NCBI RefSeq assembly: GCF_020520425.1 | Contig: NC_079491.1 | Coordinates: forward strand, 6,311,143-6,375,142 | Source: Spinacia oleracea | Lineage: Eukaryota; Streptophyta; Magnoliopsida; Caryophyllales; Amaranthaceae | DNA length: 64,000 nucleotides | Direction: 5' to 3' | Part shown: piece by piece, positions 12,361 to 24,900 of the stretch | How the letters are laid out: the number at the start of each line of letters is the position of its first letter | Position numbering within the stretch: the first letter of the stretch is position 1 | Made by a program: the position numbers and the translations under genes | Notes under the pieces: generated by a model | What the model was told of the DNA's origin: nothing | Seen by the model: the letters and a program-made list of their open reading frames with translations, nothing else | Database searches by the model: none

Positions 12361-13148
12361 TGATTCTGCATCACTTTTTTGTGTTTTTTAAAAAAAAATC
12401 AAAAAATCTTTGGCCATTACAGGTGCGTGTGTCTTTCTTGATCTGATCTGATTTTTTTTAATTTTTTTATATTATAGTCTAATTTAATATTAATGTTTTT
12501 TCTGAGTACCTTTTGCCTTTTGTTTTGTGTTGGTTTGATCTGCTCTGATTTTTTTTTTAATCCAATAAGCAATAAAAATAAGTGGAAGAGAATAAAAACT
12601 TACTCAAAGTCATTGCAATTTCCCCGAAGTACTCCGTATATAGTTAATGGATTTTCCAGTCTTGACACGATATCAACATAGAGACATGACGCGAGACCAA
12701 TTAATATGAACATAGCCCGTTAAGAATAATTTGTCATTTAATAAACCAAGCGACCACTTCAATGTTTCAACTAATACCTTTTCAATTCCATCTATCTTAT
12801 CAGTTTTACCTCGTTTTTAATTAGTATTGTCCTACTCAAAAAAAAAATATTGTCAAGTAGAGTTTAAGAATAATCAAATTTTCTCCCGTATTTTTTTTAA
12901 AAAAGAATTTCCCACACCTTTATTGAAACGTTATAAATTTATTAGTAAGGTTATGTTCTCTTCACCTTATTCTTATTGCTTGTTATTTATTGTTTTTAAA
13001 ATCTCACCAAAACATCCTATAAAAAGCAAAAAATGCTCACAAAAATATTCAGACAAGAGCAAATCATTAAAATTAGACCAGACTAAACTAGAAAAATCAG
13101 AGCCAAAGAGAACAAAGCATAAGTTGGTAATTGAGTGGTTGTCAACTA
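12361..13148. other. Intergenic, AT-rich, no gene
   Basis: One 123-codon frame (12827-13198) crosses into the Stowaway at 13149 and is lysine, serine and phenylalanine rich with no domain; I treat it as chance. A TACTCCGTAT word lies at 12630. Confidence 0.55.
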
Positions 13149-13475
13149 CTCCCTCCGTCCCGGAATACTCGACCCGGTTTGACCGGCACAGAGTTTAAGG
13201 GACTTGAATTGACTTATTTAATTTAATAGGTAGTAGTTGATAGTGGGTATTATTTTAATGTAGTTAGTGGGAAATGTGTAAAGGGGTGGGGTTGGGGGAG
13301 AGTAAGGGTTGAATTTTTAATTATTTTTTGTATGGAGTAGGGGGTAGGTGGGTTAATAGGGGTACAGTGAGAAATAATATAATATTGTTAGAATATTTCC
13401 ATTTTTAGAAACATGTCAAGTATTAAGGGACGACCCGATAAGGAAAACAGGTCAAGTATTCCGGGACGGAGGGAG
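13149..13475. mobile_element. Stowaway-type MITE with long perfect-looking TIRs
   Basis: The left end is CTCCCTCCGTCCCGGAATAC and the right end reversed opens with the same 20 bases. TA lies on both sides (13147-13148, 13476-13477). The arms continue with T(C/T)GACC. It is 327 bp with no coding. Arm similarity implies a fairly recent insertion. Confidence 0.92.
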
Positions 13476-13560
13476 TAGTAATTAGTAAAGTATTAATGAA
13501 TTAATATCCAAGGCGTGGATCGTATCCCGCCTACATCATTTACTCTCATCCTACACTTTG

Positions 13561-13732
13561 TTTTTTTTTTTTGGTGTTAGCACCCGGTTCACCCTTAGGG
13601 CTAATTCGGATTCGGGGCGAGTTCTGGGTAGATAGGTTCCATTCCCCTCCCAATTGTTGTTGCGGGGGATCGAACACTGGTTCTCCCTACCAAGTTCAGC
13701 CCCAATCACCACTGAACCAACAAACAATTGGT
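13561..13732 (-). mobile_element. tRNA-derived SINE with 15-bp TSD
   Basis: On the minus strand it begins GAACCAATTGTTTGTTGG, carries a Pol III A box (TGGTTCAGTGGTGA) and a B box (GTGTTCGATCCC), then a short body and a 3' A tail (poly-T at 13561-13572 on the plus strand). A perfect 15-bp direct repeat TCATCCTACACTTTG flanks it (13546-13560 and 13733-13747). Size 172 bp, Pol III boxes, tail and TSD are all diagnostic of a SINE moved by LINE machinery. Confidence 0.92.
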
Positions 13733-13977
13733 TCATCCTACACTTTGTGCATCTCCCTAACCTAAAAATCGAAAATAAGTTGGTGAATGGTGACTTAAAT
13801 CCAATGGCAAGGGCAGCAAAGCCAGCAAGTGGTTACTGAGAAAGAGTCATTGAAGCCCACTTAGAAAGAGTCCATGTAGCCCACTACACCTACTGGGCCA
13901 CGGCGTCAAGGTTTCTCTGGTACGGCATCATTCATTAACTATGTTGGGCCATATTCCTTTGCTTTTCCGATATTAGA

Positions 13978-14154
13978 TAGGGCTGTCATATCGGGTCATC
14001 GGTTGGCTACGAGTCGGGTACAATCAGTTTAGGTATAACCGGATAGTGTAGTTGTGCGGAGTCATTATGCTTATGCGGATTGAATGTGTGAATTTTATTT
14101 TTCGAATCACTTCGATTTTTGTCGATTGAATCGAGTCAGTTTTTGACAACCCTA
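13978..14154. mobile_element. Short hAT-type MITE
   Basis: The left end is TAGGGCTGTCA and the right end reversed is TAGGGTTGTCA, the classic plant hAT terminus. The flanking octamers (ATATTAGA and TTATTAGC) agree at six of eight positions, consistent with an aged 8-bp TSD. 177 bp, no coding. Confidence 0.7.
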
Positions 14155-14189
14155 TTATTAGCCAATCTCCACTAATAAATTACATTTTA

Positions 14190-14993
14190 GGCCTCGCCTG
14201 GATTGGGGTTAGTGGTTTGGGGGGGATTTTTCTGGGAGCAATCTTTACCAGGGGACCAATTTAGGGGGTAAGTTTTCATTTGATCTAGGTTTGGCATATC
14301 AGGGGTTATAATTACCAGAGTAATTATTGCTTCTACAATGGTGTTTGATATTAAATTATTTATCCAGCTCCTGGTTATTAGTTATTATTCCAATTACTGG
14401 ACATTAGCATTTGATCTCCATTTGAGCTCTTTACATCGAACAAAAAAGAAAAAGAAAAAAAATCCTTCAATCTCAAAATTGAACATGCAAGTAAATTTAG
14501 CTCTATTATATTTTCAGTTCATGGATAATCAAAAGAAGATTGGTGAGATAGATCAAGATTTTGTTAAATATCAACCAGTTGTTGAATAAAAAAAATTACG
14601 GAGTATAGTTAAATTGGTAATACAAGTAATCAAAATAAAAAATTGAAAGAAGTAGAAACCTGGAATCAAATAATTGACGATTGAATTACATGGATAATCG
14701 AAGTCCATGGCCATGGATTCATGGAAGGGAGAGAAGGGGTGATAATTTCTGGCATTTGAAATAACAACAATCGGAAGAGATGTGTCGATAGATGGTTAAT
14801 GACTGATGGGTTTGGGTGAAATGTTACCCGAGTAATTGTTATCCTAGGGGGAGGCTGAGTAATAGATTACCCTCATTTGGAGGGCAAAAGTTCCAGGCCC
14901 ATAAAATCTACCCCAATCCAGGCATTTGTTACAAGCCCATAATTATTACTCCTGTAATTTTTACACCCTATTACACCCATTCCAGGCAGGGCC
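14190..14993. mobile_element. Non-autonomous PIF/Harbinger element
   Basis: The left end is GGCCTCGCCTGGATTGGGG and the right end reversed is GGCCCTGCCTGGAATGGG, with TTA on both sides (14187-14189 and 14994-14996), the Harbinger target. It is 804 bp. Its interior frames (for example 14338-14589) show no transposase motif. Confidence 0.85.
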
Positions 14994-14996
14994 TTA

Positions 14997-15411
14997 GTAT
15001 TTTACCTATACTAACAGGAAATGTTTTGGCCGCACCGAAAGTTAATTTTGTACCACTACTCATAAACAGGAGTGTCAAAATGCTATAAACATGTCACATT
15101 CAAATTGATAAAATCGAACGGATATTAGCACATTGCTATATTTGAACTGTTATTTTGAACATAACAATGTTATCTCGTCCAATGTTAATACAATATATCA
15201 CAATTTTATTTTGAGATTTAGTACATAGGCATACGATATAGCGTAAAATAAAAAAAGGGTTTGTTCTCAACAATTGTTTAGGACTTAGTGATATTTGCGT
15301 GTTACAATTCCTTAATCGTAAACTTCTAAAGTGTGACAACGAGAATCTTCATATAAAGAAAGTACAAATGAAAGTGGTCATGAGACTCATGATCGAGTAG
15401 CACCTAAATAA
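14997..15411. other. 3' flank of raffinose synthase, nothing else recognised
   Basis: This lies just past the stop codon of the minus-strand gene and should include its 3' UTR; AT-rich words on the minus strand could serve as poly-A signals. No repeat with two ends was found. Confidence 0.45.
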
Positions 15412-18400
15412 CTAAAATTCATATTCAACCACAGACAACCTCGAGAAGGCATCTTGTAGCAAAATTCGAATGCCAACAACGCAACCTTCATAAGAAAACT
15501 CAACATTTTTACCATTAACACGACAACATCTCGGCTTCTCTGAAGAAAACACCTTAAAATCACCAACACCTTTCACTCCAACCTTAACCATTATTACGTC
15601 TTCTTCGTCTAGGAATACGAGTGTGTCAATAGCTCCGCCACTGTTTAACATGTTAACAAGTCCTATGGGGGCAAAGTGGACCGATTTGCCCCCTAGGACT
15701 TGTACAGGGGAAACCGTCAAGAGCTCAAAATCAAAGGAGTTTAAGGTAACTTCCATTTTATCATTGAGTTTCAAGAGTCTTAACTTCTTTTCTTTGAACG
15801 TGTAAACTGCAAAAATGTCTGTTTTTTCGATGGAGATTGGGTTGTTTCCTTTACTCCATTCGACATCTTTAGGAGTTGTTAAACATTTCAATGGGTGTGA
15901 GAACTCGGATGCTGCTTTGTTGCGACGTGTTTGTGGACACCATCCCCCTCCTTGGCAGTTGAACGCCCCAATCACTCCTGTATACTGTTTTACGGTACAT
16001 ATTAGTGTTAGAAACTATACTTTGAATTGAAAAAAACGGAAATACAAAAACTAGATTATGACGAGTTAATCTTTGTCCTTAAGATAATATTAATATAAAC
16101 ATTAACCTTCTGCTAAGTGGTAAGTGTTGATTAATAATATAACCATATTATCAACCCAATACTAGCAACACCAACCCCAATGCTCTACTTGACCCAATAA
16201 CTTGAGCCAATATCATATTCAATATATGTAGCACATAGGTATACTTAAATTATGCAAAACATCGTATTTTTTCCACGTGGGAGAATACTCCCCCATATGC
16301 AAAGTGAAAACTATTATCTAACAATTAATATGTTAGAACAAGGAGAAATGATAAAAGTCGCAAGTTCAAAATATGTATTTGTAGAAAGACACAAAAGTTT
16401 TGGCGAAGTGAACACTTAATGGTAAAGATGTCACTGGGCCGGGCCATCCCCAGGCACGATGTGACCCAACACGCAAAAAGCACGACCTGATATGAACACG
16501 AGCATGAAGTCATGGGACCAGGTTCATTTTTTTTGGAAAGAGCGCAAGTGGAATCTATACCAATATATAATAAAGAACAGGCTCACGAACTAGTTAAGCT
16601 TAGTTACTATGGTTTGACCCGGTCCAACACATTGGCACATAGGCTTGGAAAGTGCCTGTGCCGCAATTTTAAATTATCGATTCAGGCCGGCCCATAAGAA
16701 GAGAAGTTAGCGTGGGCCGAACCCGTCTAGGCCCAAGGCATGTGCATCCGGCACGAAGCACGACCCAACCCACATCTATCTTTATTTAAAATAGTGATTT
16801 AATTAACTACATTAACAAGGTTTATAATATGATATAATGAATGGTTTTACCTTGTTAAGGTTCCAAATCTTGAGCATAGTCTTGCCATCATGTAAAGGAT
16901 CCTCAAAGAGGCAATCCCTTGTAGGAAGTGCATAATGTTGGCACCTTAAGATAGAACCATCAGGCAAAACAAGCCTCTTAAGTAGCTCGAAATTATGGTG
17001 TCCGACACAGTCGCTAACATAGACCGGACCACCGGAAATGGCCCGTGACGCGGCGTGGAAGTCGGCACAAGGGTGGGTGGATTGGAACATGTCCCAGTCA
17101 GGATGAATGAAGTTACCCATCCATAAGCTATTGTAAGCACAATGCACCATGTGAAGACCTTGTAACCAATATGTCCCATTTGGGTCTCCATTTGGATCAG
17201 TGCACCAAAAATCATCCCCTGCATTACACAACATATTGATCAAACAAAAAAAATAATAACATACGGGGTAGTAATTTTAATAAAATAAAAAGTTTCAGCA
17301 ACATTATTGTTTGATTTTCTTGACTTTTCAATTATGTTATAAATTTTGTCATTAAACTTATAGAAAACTTTGAAACATAAACAATTTTTGTACTAGTAAA
17401 AGAAAATAGTGACTAAATTAAAATCTACCTCAGTTTTTATACATAAAAAAATTATTGGTTTGGACGATGCCGTAGATCATCGCAATTTAGAAGGTGATTT
17501 AATTATAACAGGTAATGTAATATTAATATTTTTCCCATTCTTTTTAAAAATGACGCAATTATTGAAATATTAAAATTTTAGGTGAATTGGATATATAATA
17601 GGTTCACTACAAGAATTTGTATCTTTAACGACAACCTAATTACGACGGGTCAAAAATCCCGTCGCAAAAGCCTTTTGCGACGGGACAAACAACCAAACAA
17701 TGACGGGAATAACCGTCGCAAATATCTTTTACGACGGGTTTACAATGGATTTACGACGGGATTTCTATTAACGACGGCCCACTTTTATGACGGGTTCACG
17801 ACAGGAAATCCCGTCGTTAATCAATGATTATTGGCCTTTCGCGACGGGATTTCCCGTCGTTAATAGTACAATTTCTTGTAGTGGTTTGTAATAAATAAAA
17901 GCTAATCCCCGTCCAAAAAAAACTAATTTTTATTAATTGGTTTCTAACCATATTACCCTTGTTTAGATTAATTTTGATCTTTGTTTTGTAGTTCTGAATG
18001 CTATATATTAAAAGTTGTGTCGATATATAATTAACATACAATTATGTATGGTAATTCTATCACATTATTAATGGGAAGTCACGGATAATTGGATTCAGCT
18101 AAAAGCACACTACTATCAAGTTATACGTGACATTTCTCGCCTTGGATTTTCAACAATATTTTAGATGTATATGTTATGGTAAATAATAAATACTACGGCG
18201 TGTGTACGTAGTTTGGATCTATTTGTCAGACCATCCATATATAGTTGAGTTTCACTGCTTTAAATTTTATTTAGAAAAAACCTTTAATAGGAAACTGATT
18301 TTGACACACCTTTATATAAGTGAAGCAATTTCTTATACTCTTATATTGAATATTTCAATTTTCAAAATTACTTTTTGGCGTGTCAAACTCAATTCTCCTA

Positions 18401-20491
18401 TCGGTAATGTACGTTAAGAGAATAGAATGGGTGCTTACCAACACGTCCAAGGCAAATGGTGTGTGTACCAAGAAGCATAAAGTCATTGCAATGTTGCATA
18501 CTTGCAATAACTCCATTTCCTTTGAAATGCTTCTTAACTGATGCGGTCAGTGCCTTGTAATATGCTTTTGCTAACTCCACGCGTCCCCCGTATTCCTCTG
18601 ACAACATTTCTAGCAACTATACTTACACACCAACAAACAAACAAACAAACAAACAAACATTTAATCTTACATTCGACACTTACATTTCTTAATTTGTTCA
18701 CAAGTGGGAATAAATCAGCACGTTATAAACTTGTTATCATATCCAATAGAGGGTATTACACGTACATGAGCCCCAGATCATTGAACGAGTTATAAAAAAT
18801 GACAACAATTGGCAATGATGTTGAACGAGTTATAAAAATGACAATAATTGACAATAATGATGCTCGTAGATCACAAGATTTGGGTGTAGATTATGATATT
18901 AGACAAATTGCTCGATCATTTATCGATTGACAAATCATATTCAAATAGTGATCTAATCAGAAACCAATCAGAACAATCATATCCATTTATCCTTACAAAA
19001 TGTGTACGTATAAACTATTTCCTAACAAGTAGCAATCTGTTACGTTCCTTAATGTTCTACTCAGCTCACGTATTATTCGCAATTTCGCGTGAGACCAAAA
19101 TAAGCAAACTTGACAATATCATGTAACTTATGCTATATATAGTATTACTCGTGTCATGTTGGAACTTTCTTGATTTAAAAGCAACCAACATGTAATAAAA
19201 AAAGTTTTTAAAACTAAAAACAATAAAGAAACGAAGATTAAATGAGAGGGTAGTTCGAGAAATTTACGTGAATGACATCAACTTTAACACCATCGATTCC
19301 AGCCTCTTCAAGGTGAGAATGCAACCCTTCATACATCTCCTCCACTATCTCCGGTGACACCAATCCGACACCATTTTCGACAATCTTATCCACGGCCAAA
19401 TCCTCCATAGTCGTACGCAATCCCTCGGACAATTTAGGACTAATGACCTTAGTACTTGGCATGTTGGACACGTTAGGCCTTATCCCACCCCAATATCCCG
19501 CTAAAGCGTGCCACACGTATACATGTTCTATTGTCCTAAACTCTTCTTTTAGGTCACTTACAAATCCCCTTAACCCTTTCCCTTTACCTTTGGGACTTTT
19601 ATAGTCCCTAAACTTGTAGTTTTCCTCATATTTTACTAGCCTACATGGCATTTGTTCCCCAGGAGAGGTTAAATCCATCCCCTCCTGAGTTATAGGGTCG
19701 CAGTCGTGAGAAATCGACTGCCACCCGTCGTCTATTAAGACTAGTCCGGGCGGACATCCGCCCTGGGTTAGGTGTCTAACACCTTCTTTTATGCCCTTAG
19801 GGTTGACCTTTAGGTAAAAGGCATCCCAAGTGCACCAACCAAATTTGTCTACTATTCCAGGCGGATTCTTCTCCTCCAAGAGTTTGAAAGTCCCCAGGTG
19901 AGCCTGGAGGACTCGAAACGCATCTTGCACGAGGTCAAACGGGTCGGATCCTACATGCATGTAGAGACAAGCCTGAAAAACCGACCCGGTTACCCGGGTC
20001 GACCCACTTTCCACACAAAGGCAAACATCATCATTATGGGTTGAGTTGGGCTGGAGGGAGGCCCGGAACGGGCCCTCGATAATTGGGACGAGCAAGACAT
20101 ATGGACGGCCCAACTCATTCTTGTCCAACATCATCATTTGGGTCTCATATTCAACATCGTTACCACTAGTTCCGGTCCAGTGGGTAGTCCACCATACCTT
20201 GAACCGGAAAATGCTCATGAACCGGATCCCCTTAAGCTTACCAATAGGAACCACATGGCGGCTGCGGGGCTTATCCACGTGGAACCCAACGAAGCAGCCA
20301 CCTAAGGGAGTGGCGGTAGTAGTTTTGAGTGGCTTTCCAAAGGGAGTGGCAGTAATATTAGGTGGGACTTGAGTGAAAAAAGAGTGGCCATTAGCAAAAA
20401 AAGTGGATGCTTCTAGATTGATGGTTGATTGTATAGCACCATCAATTCGACCCATTGTTTCTAGAGTACCCTTTGTTAAGCTTGGAGCCAT
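15412..20491 (-). CDS. RS5-like: Raffinose synthase (galactinol-sucrose galactosyltransferase)
   Basis: Four exons, all GT-AG: 20491-19268, 18616-18439, 17218-16851, 15984-15412, giving 780 aa, close to the roughly 783 aa of Arabidopsis RS5 and shorter than stachyose synthases (about 860), which carry an insert. GH36 clan features in order: FRFKVWWTTHW (95-105), KFGWCTWDAFY (216-226), LVLIDDGWQSI (250-260), nucleophile motif KVDVIH with D405 right at the end of exon 1, RVGDDFWCTDPNGDPNG (466-482), general acid/base candidate D537 in YVSDCVG, and IGAFNCQGGGW near the start of exon 4. The enzyme moves galactose from galactinol to sucrose in the cytosol to make raffinose, an osmoprotectant and transport/storage sugar. 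The frame is intact with no missing key residue. Upstream the divergent neighbour is the G-patch gene. Introns hold a CACTA MITE and a (CAAA)n run. Confidence 0.95.
16425..16790. mobile_element. Possible hAT-like remnant in raffinose synthase intron 3
   Basis: A GC-richer block (GGGCCGGGCC near the left, GGCACGAAGCACGACCC near the right) sits in otherwise AT-rich intron. AGATGTCACTGGG on the left and, reversed, AGATGTGGGTTGGG on the right look like imperfect inverted ends. No clear TSD. Confidence 0.4.
17605..17883. mobile_element. CACTA-type MITE in raffinose synthase intron 2
   Basis: It begins CACTACAAGAATTT and ends AAATTCTTGTAGTG when compared in inverted form, with a 3-bp direct repeat GTT on each side (17602-17604 and 17884-17886), the CACTA target size. 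The subterminal region is full of (A/G)CGACGGG and CCCGTCG words in both orientations, typical of transposase-binding subterminal arrays. 279 bp, no coding. It sits between exons 2 and 3 and leaves both splice sites intact. Confidence 0.92.
18632..18659. repeat. (CAAA)n microsatellite in raffinose synthase intron 1
   Basis: About six CAAA units in a row, 14 bp or more from the exon 2 acceptor (AG at 18618-18617), so on the minus strand it forms part of the pyrimidine-rich region upstream of that acceptor. Length changes might affect splicing; that is inference. Confidence 0.75.
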
Positions 20492-20581
20492 TTTTGTTTT
20501 CTACTACAAGGGAGAGATATTGGAGATGATTGGTAGAGTATGTTGTGAATGTGATTATTATCATACACTTAGCAAATGAAG

Positions 20582-20594
20582 AGTTTTTATAAAG
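20582..20594 (-). promoter_or_regulatory. TATA box of raffinose synthase
   Basis: Read on the minus strand it is CTTTATAAAAAC, about 95 nt before the ATG at 20491, a normal spacing for a plant TATA box with a leader of about 60 nt. Confidence 0.6.
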
Positions 20595-20659
20595 GGTTGT
20601 GTGTGACAAAGAGTTTTGTTTTTTTTGGGTGTGTGTAGATGATTCTAGTACCACCGTTT

Positions 20660-21193
20660 TAGCACCGTGAAATATATACTGCTACGTATGGATGTCAACT
20701 ATCTTAGTAAAGTATTAAGAGAATTAATGATATCCATTTAACACAACAACATTACTTGTGATTAAATCCCATCTATATCATTTGCCTTACCAGAAAAACA
20801 AAAACCATAAATCGTTACAAACTTAGATGGAAAATTATTTGTATTACCTGCCATAAACCCAGGTTAACCAAACTCAAATCTGAAACTGAAAATTTAAAAC
20901 TCATCCAAAGTTGACTCGAATAAAATCCGACTACCTATCTGCAAAAGGATAAATGACGTACTCTACATGAACTCAAGCCGAGATATATCCGAACTGATCT
21001 CAAAACCGAACCAAATTTAGACTTGAAATCTTGAATCCATCTGACACGGAGGATTAATTGACTAGAGATGGTAGATCTGAACATGTACTTAGTACACAAA
21101 TTGGCACTTGTCATTTTACCATCATGAACTAGTTTGACGCGTTACTAAACACGAACACAAATACTAATTTAGTTAAAGAAAATAAACTCATAC
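20660..21193. other. Spacer between raffinose synthase and the G-patch gene
   Basis: Divergent intergenic space. It holds a block (20855-21060) of repeated AAACTCAAATCTGAAACTG/CCGAAC-like words resembling an eroded transposon, without recognisable ends, then the Helitron at 21194. No gene. Confidence 0.5.
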
Positions 21194-21744
21194 TAGCTTA
21201 GACCCCGTGCAACGCCCATTTATCATTAAAGAGTGACCCGAGAACTATTTTTATCCTAAAATAGTGGCCCGATAACTATTTTTGAAAATAGATAATCCAA
21301 AAAAGAGCCGAGCATAAATAAGTTAGTCAAATAGTTTGAATTGAATATAATTTTGATAAATGAACTTCTAATATTAGTCTACTTACCATGTCTTATTATT
21401 TTAATTCACATCCGTACTCACCATGTATTATTATTAACAATAGATTAATGTTAGATGTTCATCAATATTATTTAAATTTGTTATCAAACTAAAAACTTAG
21501 AATAATACATATGTAAAATCAAATTGTAAAGGAAATAAAGATGTTGATTCATCTTTCCTCCAATAATATAGTATGTGGTTATATTTATGGTTATTGAATT
21601 TGATTTTATTTCATTTTTATCTTAGTTTCCTTTTTCTTTTTTTTAAGTAATATAATTTATTTATTTTAAAGTTAAAAAAAATTTGGCAGAAAAAAAATTG
21701 CATCAGAAAGTGACGCGTGTCATTTCTAGTATAATGTAATAAAT
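21194..21744 (-). mobile_element. Non-autonomous Helitron, eroded 5' end
   Basis: On the minus strand the 3' end is GGGCGTTGCACGGGGTCTAAG then CTAG followed by T. The 5' end near 21744 reads TTTATTACATTATACTAGAA, aligning with the 5' end of the Helitron at 5650-6082, as do the next words (GACACGCGTCA, TGATGCAATTTTTT). The first bases have decayed, so the outer 5' limit is good to a few bases only. Confidence 0.65.
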
Positions 21745-21929
21745 ATCTCGACACCGTCTGATTTCATAATCCAAAATGGAGCTAACAGTAATTTACTAAA
21801 AATGAAAACTAGAGAAATTTCCAAAAATGTTTTTTTGGGCGAAAAGACCAAACTGTTTGTCGCCCTTGACAAATTCGAAGTTAGAACAACGTTAAATATC
21901 TGAAAAACAACCCTTAGAAATTATAATCA

Positions 21930-24900
21930 ATGGAAGGTGCTGACACAATTGATGAAGAAGTTGAGCTTTGTAATCAACCTGAACATTCACACAATCAAGA
22001 AGATTCTTTTGTTTGGGACGACAATTCACAGCTTTATTTTCATGCCAGGTTTATCTTCCTCTTTCAACATTTTCAGTTTTTTGATTTATTTTTTTATTTT
22101 TTTGTAGTTTATATTACTAATAAACTTACAATCGGTCACTCCTTTCTTTTAATTTTCGAATTGATGCCAAATTGAAGAACAAATGGAAGAATTTTGATTG
22201 ATGGAAGTAAAGTACGATTACCCTTTTGCTAATTAATGGCGATTTTACTTGGTTTTGGGGATGAATTCGAGTACTCATAATCTTTGTTCGTTAAATAATT
22301 AATAGACAAACTAGGGTTTGATTATTCACTTAGTTTTGGGGATGAATTAAGTATTTCATAATCTTTGTTGATTAAATAAGTAACAGATAAACTAGGGTTT
22401 GATAAGTCACTTAGTTTTGGGGATAAATTTAAGTGTCCACAGTCTTTGTTGGTTAAATAATTAGGGTTTGATTAGTTTGCATTTCATTCTGCTGCAGAAG
22501 TGGGTTTTACCATAACCCAAATGAAGGATGGTATTACAGTACTAGTGATGGATTTTACTACAAATTTGAGGATGGAAACTACAAACTCTATGATTCCTAT
22601 AATAAGGTATTAATATCATATTTTGGGTGACTGCTTTTAATACTTGTGTTCTTTTCTGTTGTTGGAGCTGGATGATATCATTATATCTTTTTGCTATATA
22701 CTGTAATTGTAGGATTATCAATCAGTAACTGAAGGCGGAGGTGAATGTGATATCGATGAATCTCTTCTGCAAGCCGTATCTAAGGAAGAATATGATCAAA
22801 ATAATCAAGAAATTGATGGTGTAGCTCACCAAATAGGTACAATTAAATCCCTGTTCTTCCTCACTCCTGCCCCTGTTGCCAGTTTTTCCAATGCTTGTAC
22901 AAAATTAAGGAGTTGTAAGTTTGTAACTTATTTCCGTTCCGCCTTGGCAGCAGTCTGCTTATTTTTTGGTGCACTGAATTTCATTTGATGATTGTATTAC
23001 AACATTAAGGCTCCGTTTGGTAGGGCGTAAAAAAAATTTCAGGAATTTTTTTTCCCTCTATTTTCAATTTTACATCCTTTGGTTTGCAAAGGAGTGTAAA
23101 ACCATTTTCCCTAGGAGTAAAATTGCTCTCCCAATGATGGTAAACCATTTCCCCTCCAAAATGAATGGAAAATGGTTTTCCTTCCCTTTCCTTATCTCTC
23201 TTGTAAACTCCTCTCACTACCGGCTTACTTTCCCTTTCTGTTTCATCATTTTTCTTACATGGAACCAAACAACATAAAACTAAATTTGCAATTGTGTTTT
23301 CCATTGTAAATTGTTTTTCATGAAAATCATTTTACACTGAAAATGTTTTACACCCAATCAAACGGAGCCTAAGTCAAAACTTTTGAGCTCACTCCGATGT
23401 TGATGTGATTCGTTTGAACACAAGTTTTTTCTGAAGCAGTTTTTCGCTTGAATCTCTGACAGGAGAGTGCACTAGCAATGCGTTGTCTGAAAATCCTCCA
23501 CCATCAGAATGGTAGGCAGCTACTTTGAGGTAAACCTTATCATTGCAGCTTATTCAGTACTCTTATTTCCAAACTGTTAACATTTTGTTTCTTTTTCCTT
23601 CCTTAAAGGTTAGAAGATACATTAATAGAACTTTATCTGTCGGGCTATCCAAATACCACATCTGAAGCTGCTGAAAACCAGCAGCTTCCTAAGGAAACAG
23701 ATGATGAAGATGGTTTTATGTTGACAGCTGATGGTCAGTTATATACTTATGTTTTAGTGCGTATTAAACATAAAGAACTTGTGTCTCTGATGGTTTCTGT
23801 TTATTCTAGGAAACAGCAAACTCTATGAGCAGGGAGATGCCGAGTTAAGTTTGGACCAGCACACTGCAACTGATTCAAGTGCCAGTGTCTTCCATGAAGG
23901 TCTTTAACCCGATAACATTTATTTATATACCCTTGTTATTCACAAACAATCGGATATTTTTTATCTTTTTTTCATTTTCCCATATGGTCTATTTTTCTTA
24001 ACTTAAAGCATGTTTATGCTACAATTTAAGTTTAGTAGTTATAGCAAGCTTCTCTACAGAAGACTCTTCAATTTGCTTTGATTTAAGGAAATTGATGAGT
24101 CAGATCCCTATAGGAACCTTCTTCTACGACTCAGGCTCCGTTCTATTGGACTTATTTTGTTTCAACTTAACTGAACTTATCTGAACTTACTTTATCTGAA
24201 AAAAACTTATTTTATGTGAAATAAACTTATCAACTCATATTATCCGAACTTAACTTATCTAAACTAATCTGAACTTATTTTGTCTGAAATAAGTCAAACC
24301 GAACAGAGCCTTTATAACTAAATTAGCTAGTTTGATTAATTTCTTTGGTTGGCTTGGAATGACGTGCCTTTATAACTAAATTAGCTAGTTTGTCTTTTTT
24401 TTCCTAATCTTATGACAATCTTCTACAGATGCTTCATGGGAAGAAGAAAATTGGCGAGCTCAATATGGTCAAGTTGTCCAACAGGAGAATGAGTTGGGGA
24501 CAGGAATCCACATTACAGATATGTGGGACTGGTCAATGGTAAGAGAGATCCATAAAGAAAGAAGCTCTCCAGTGGCCAGGATAGTTGGCAGGTTAGTGCA
24601 ACCTTCCTCCAAGCTTCATCCTTCTGTGCCTTCTCATGGTCGCCGTTTGAGAACAGCTCCAATATGCAAGGTCCATCTTGATTTGGTGCAGGTTAGATCA
24701 GGTTTGCTGTCAACCTCTTTTTTTTTAGGAATTTAAAAATATGCTATATTTACTATTATATTCTTCCTCCGTCGCCATTCTCTCTTGTCCTATGGAAACC
24801 ATCTCCACATGCTTGCAAATAAACAATGTGATGTCATTATGTTTATGCTGATGAAAGATGTTCTTGGTGTTCAAACTGCGATACATACACGCTCTTTGAC

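Noticed and set aside
12827..13198. 123-codon plus-strand frame
   Set aside because: Low complexity, no domain, and its last part is the Stowaway MITE at 13149; chance frame.
16512..16697. 61-codon frame in raffinose synthase intron 3
   Set aside because: Inside a transposon-like block; no domain and no splice link.
15412..20491. Stachyose synthase instead of raffinose synthase
   Set aside because: The 780-aa length lacks the roughly 80-residue insert of stachyose synthases, and motif wording follows the raffinose synthase group.
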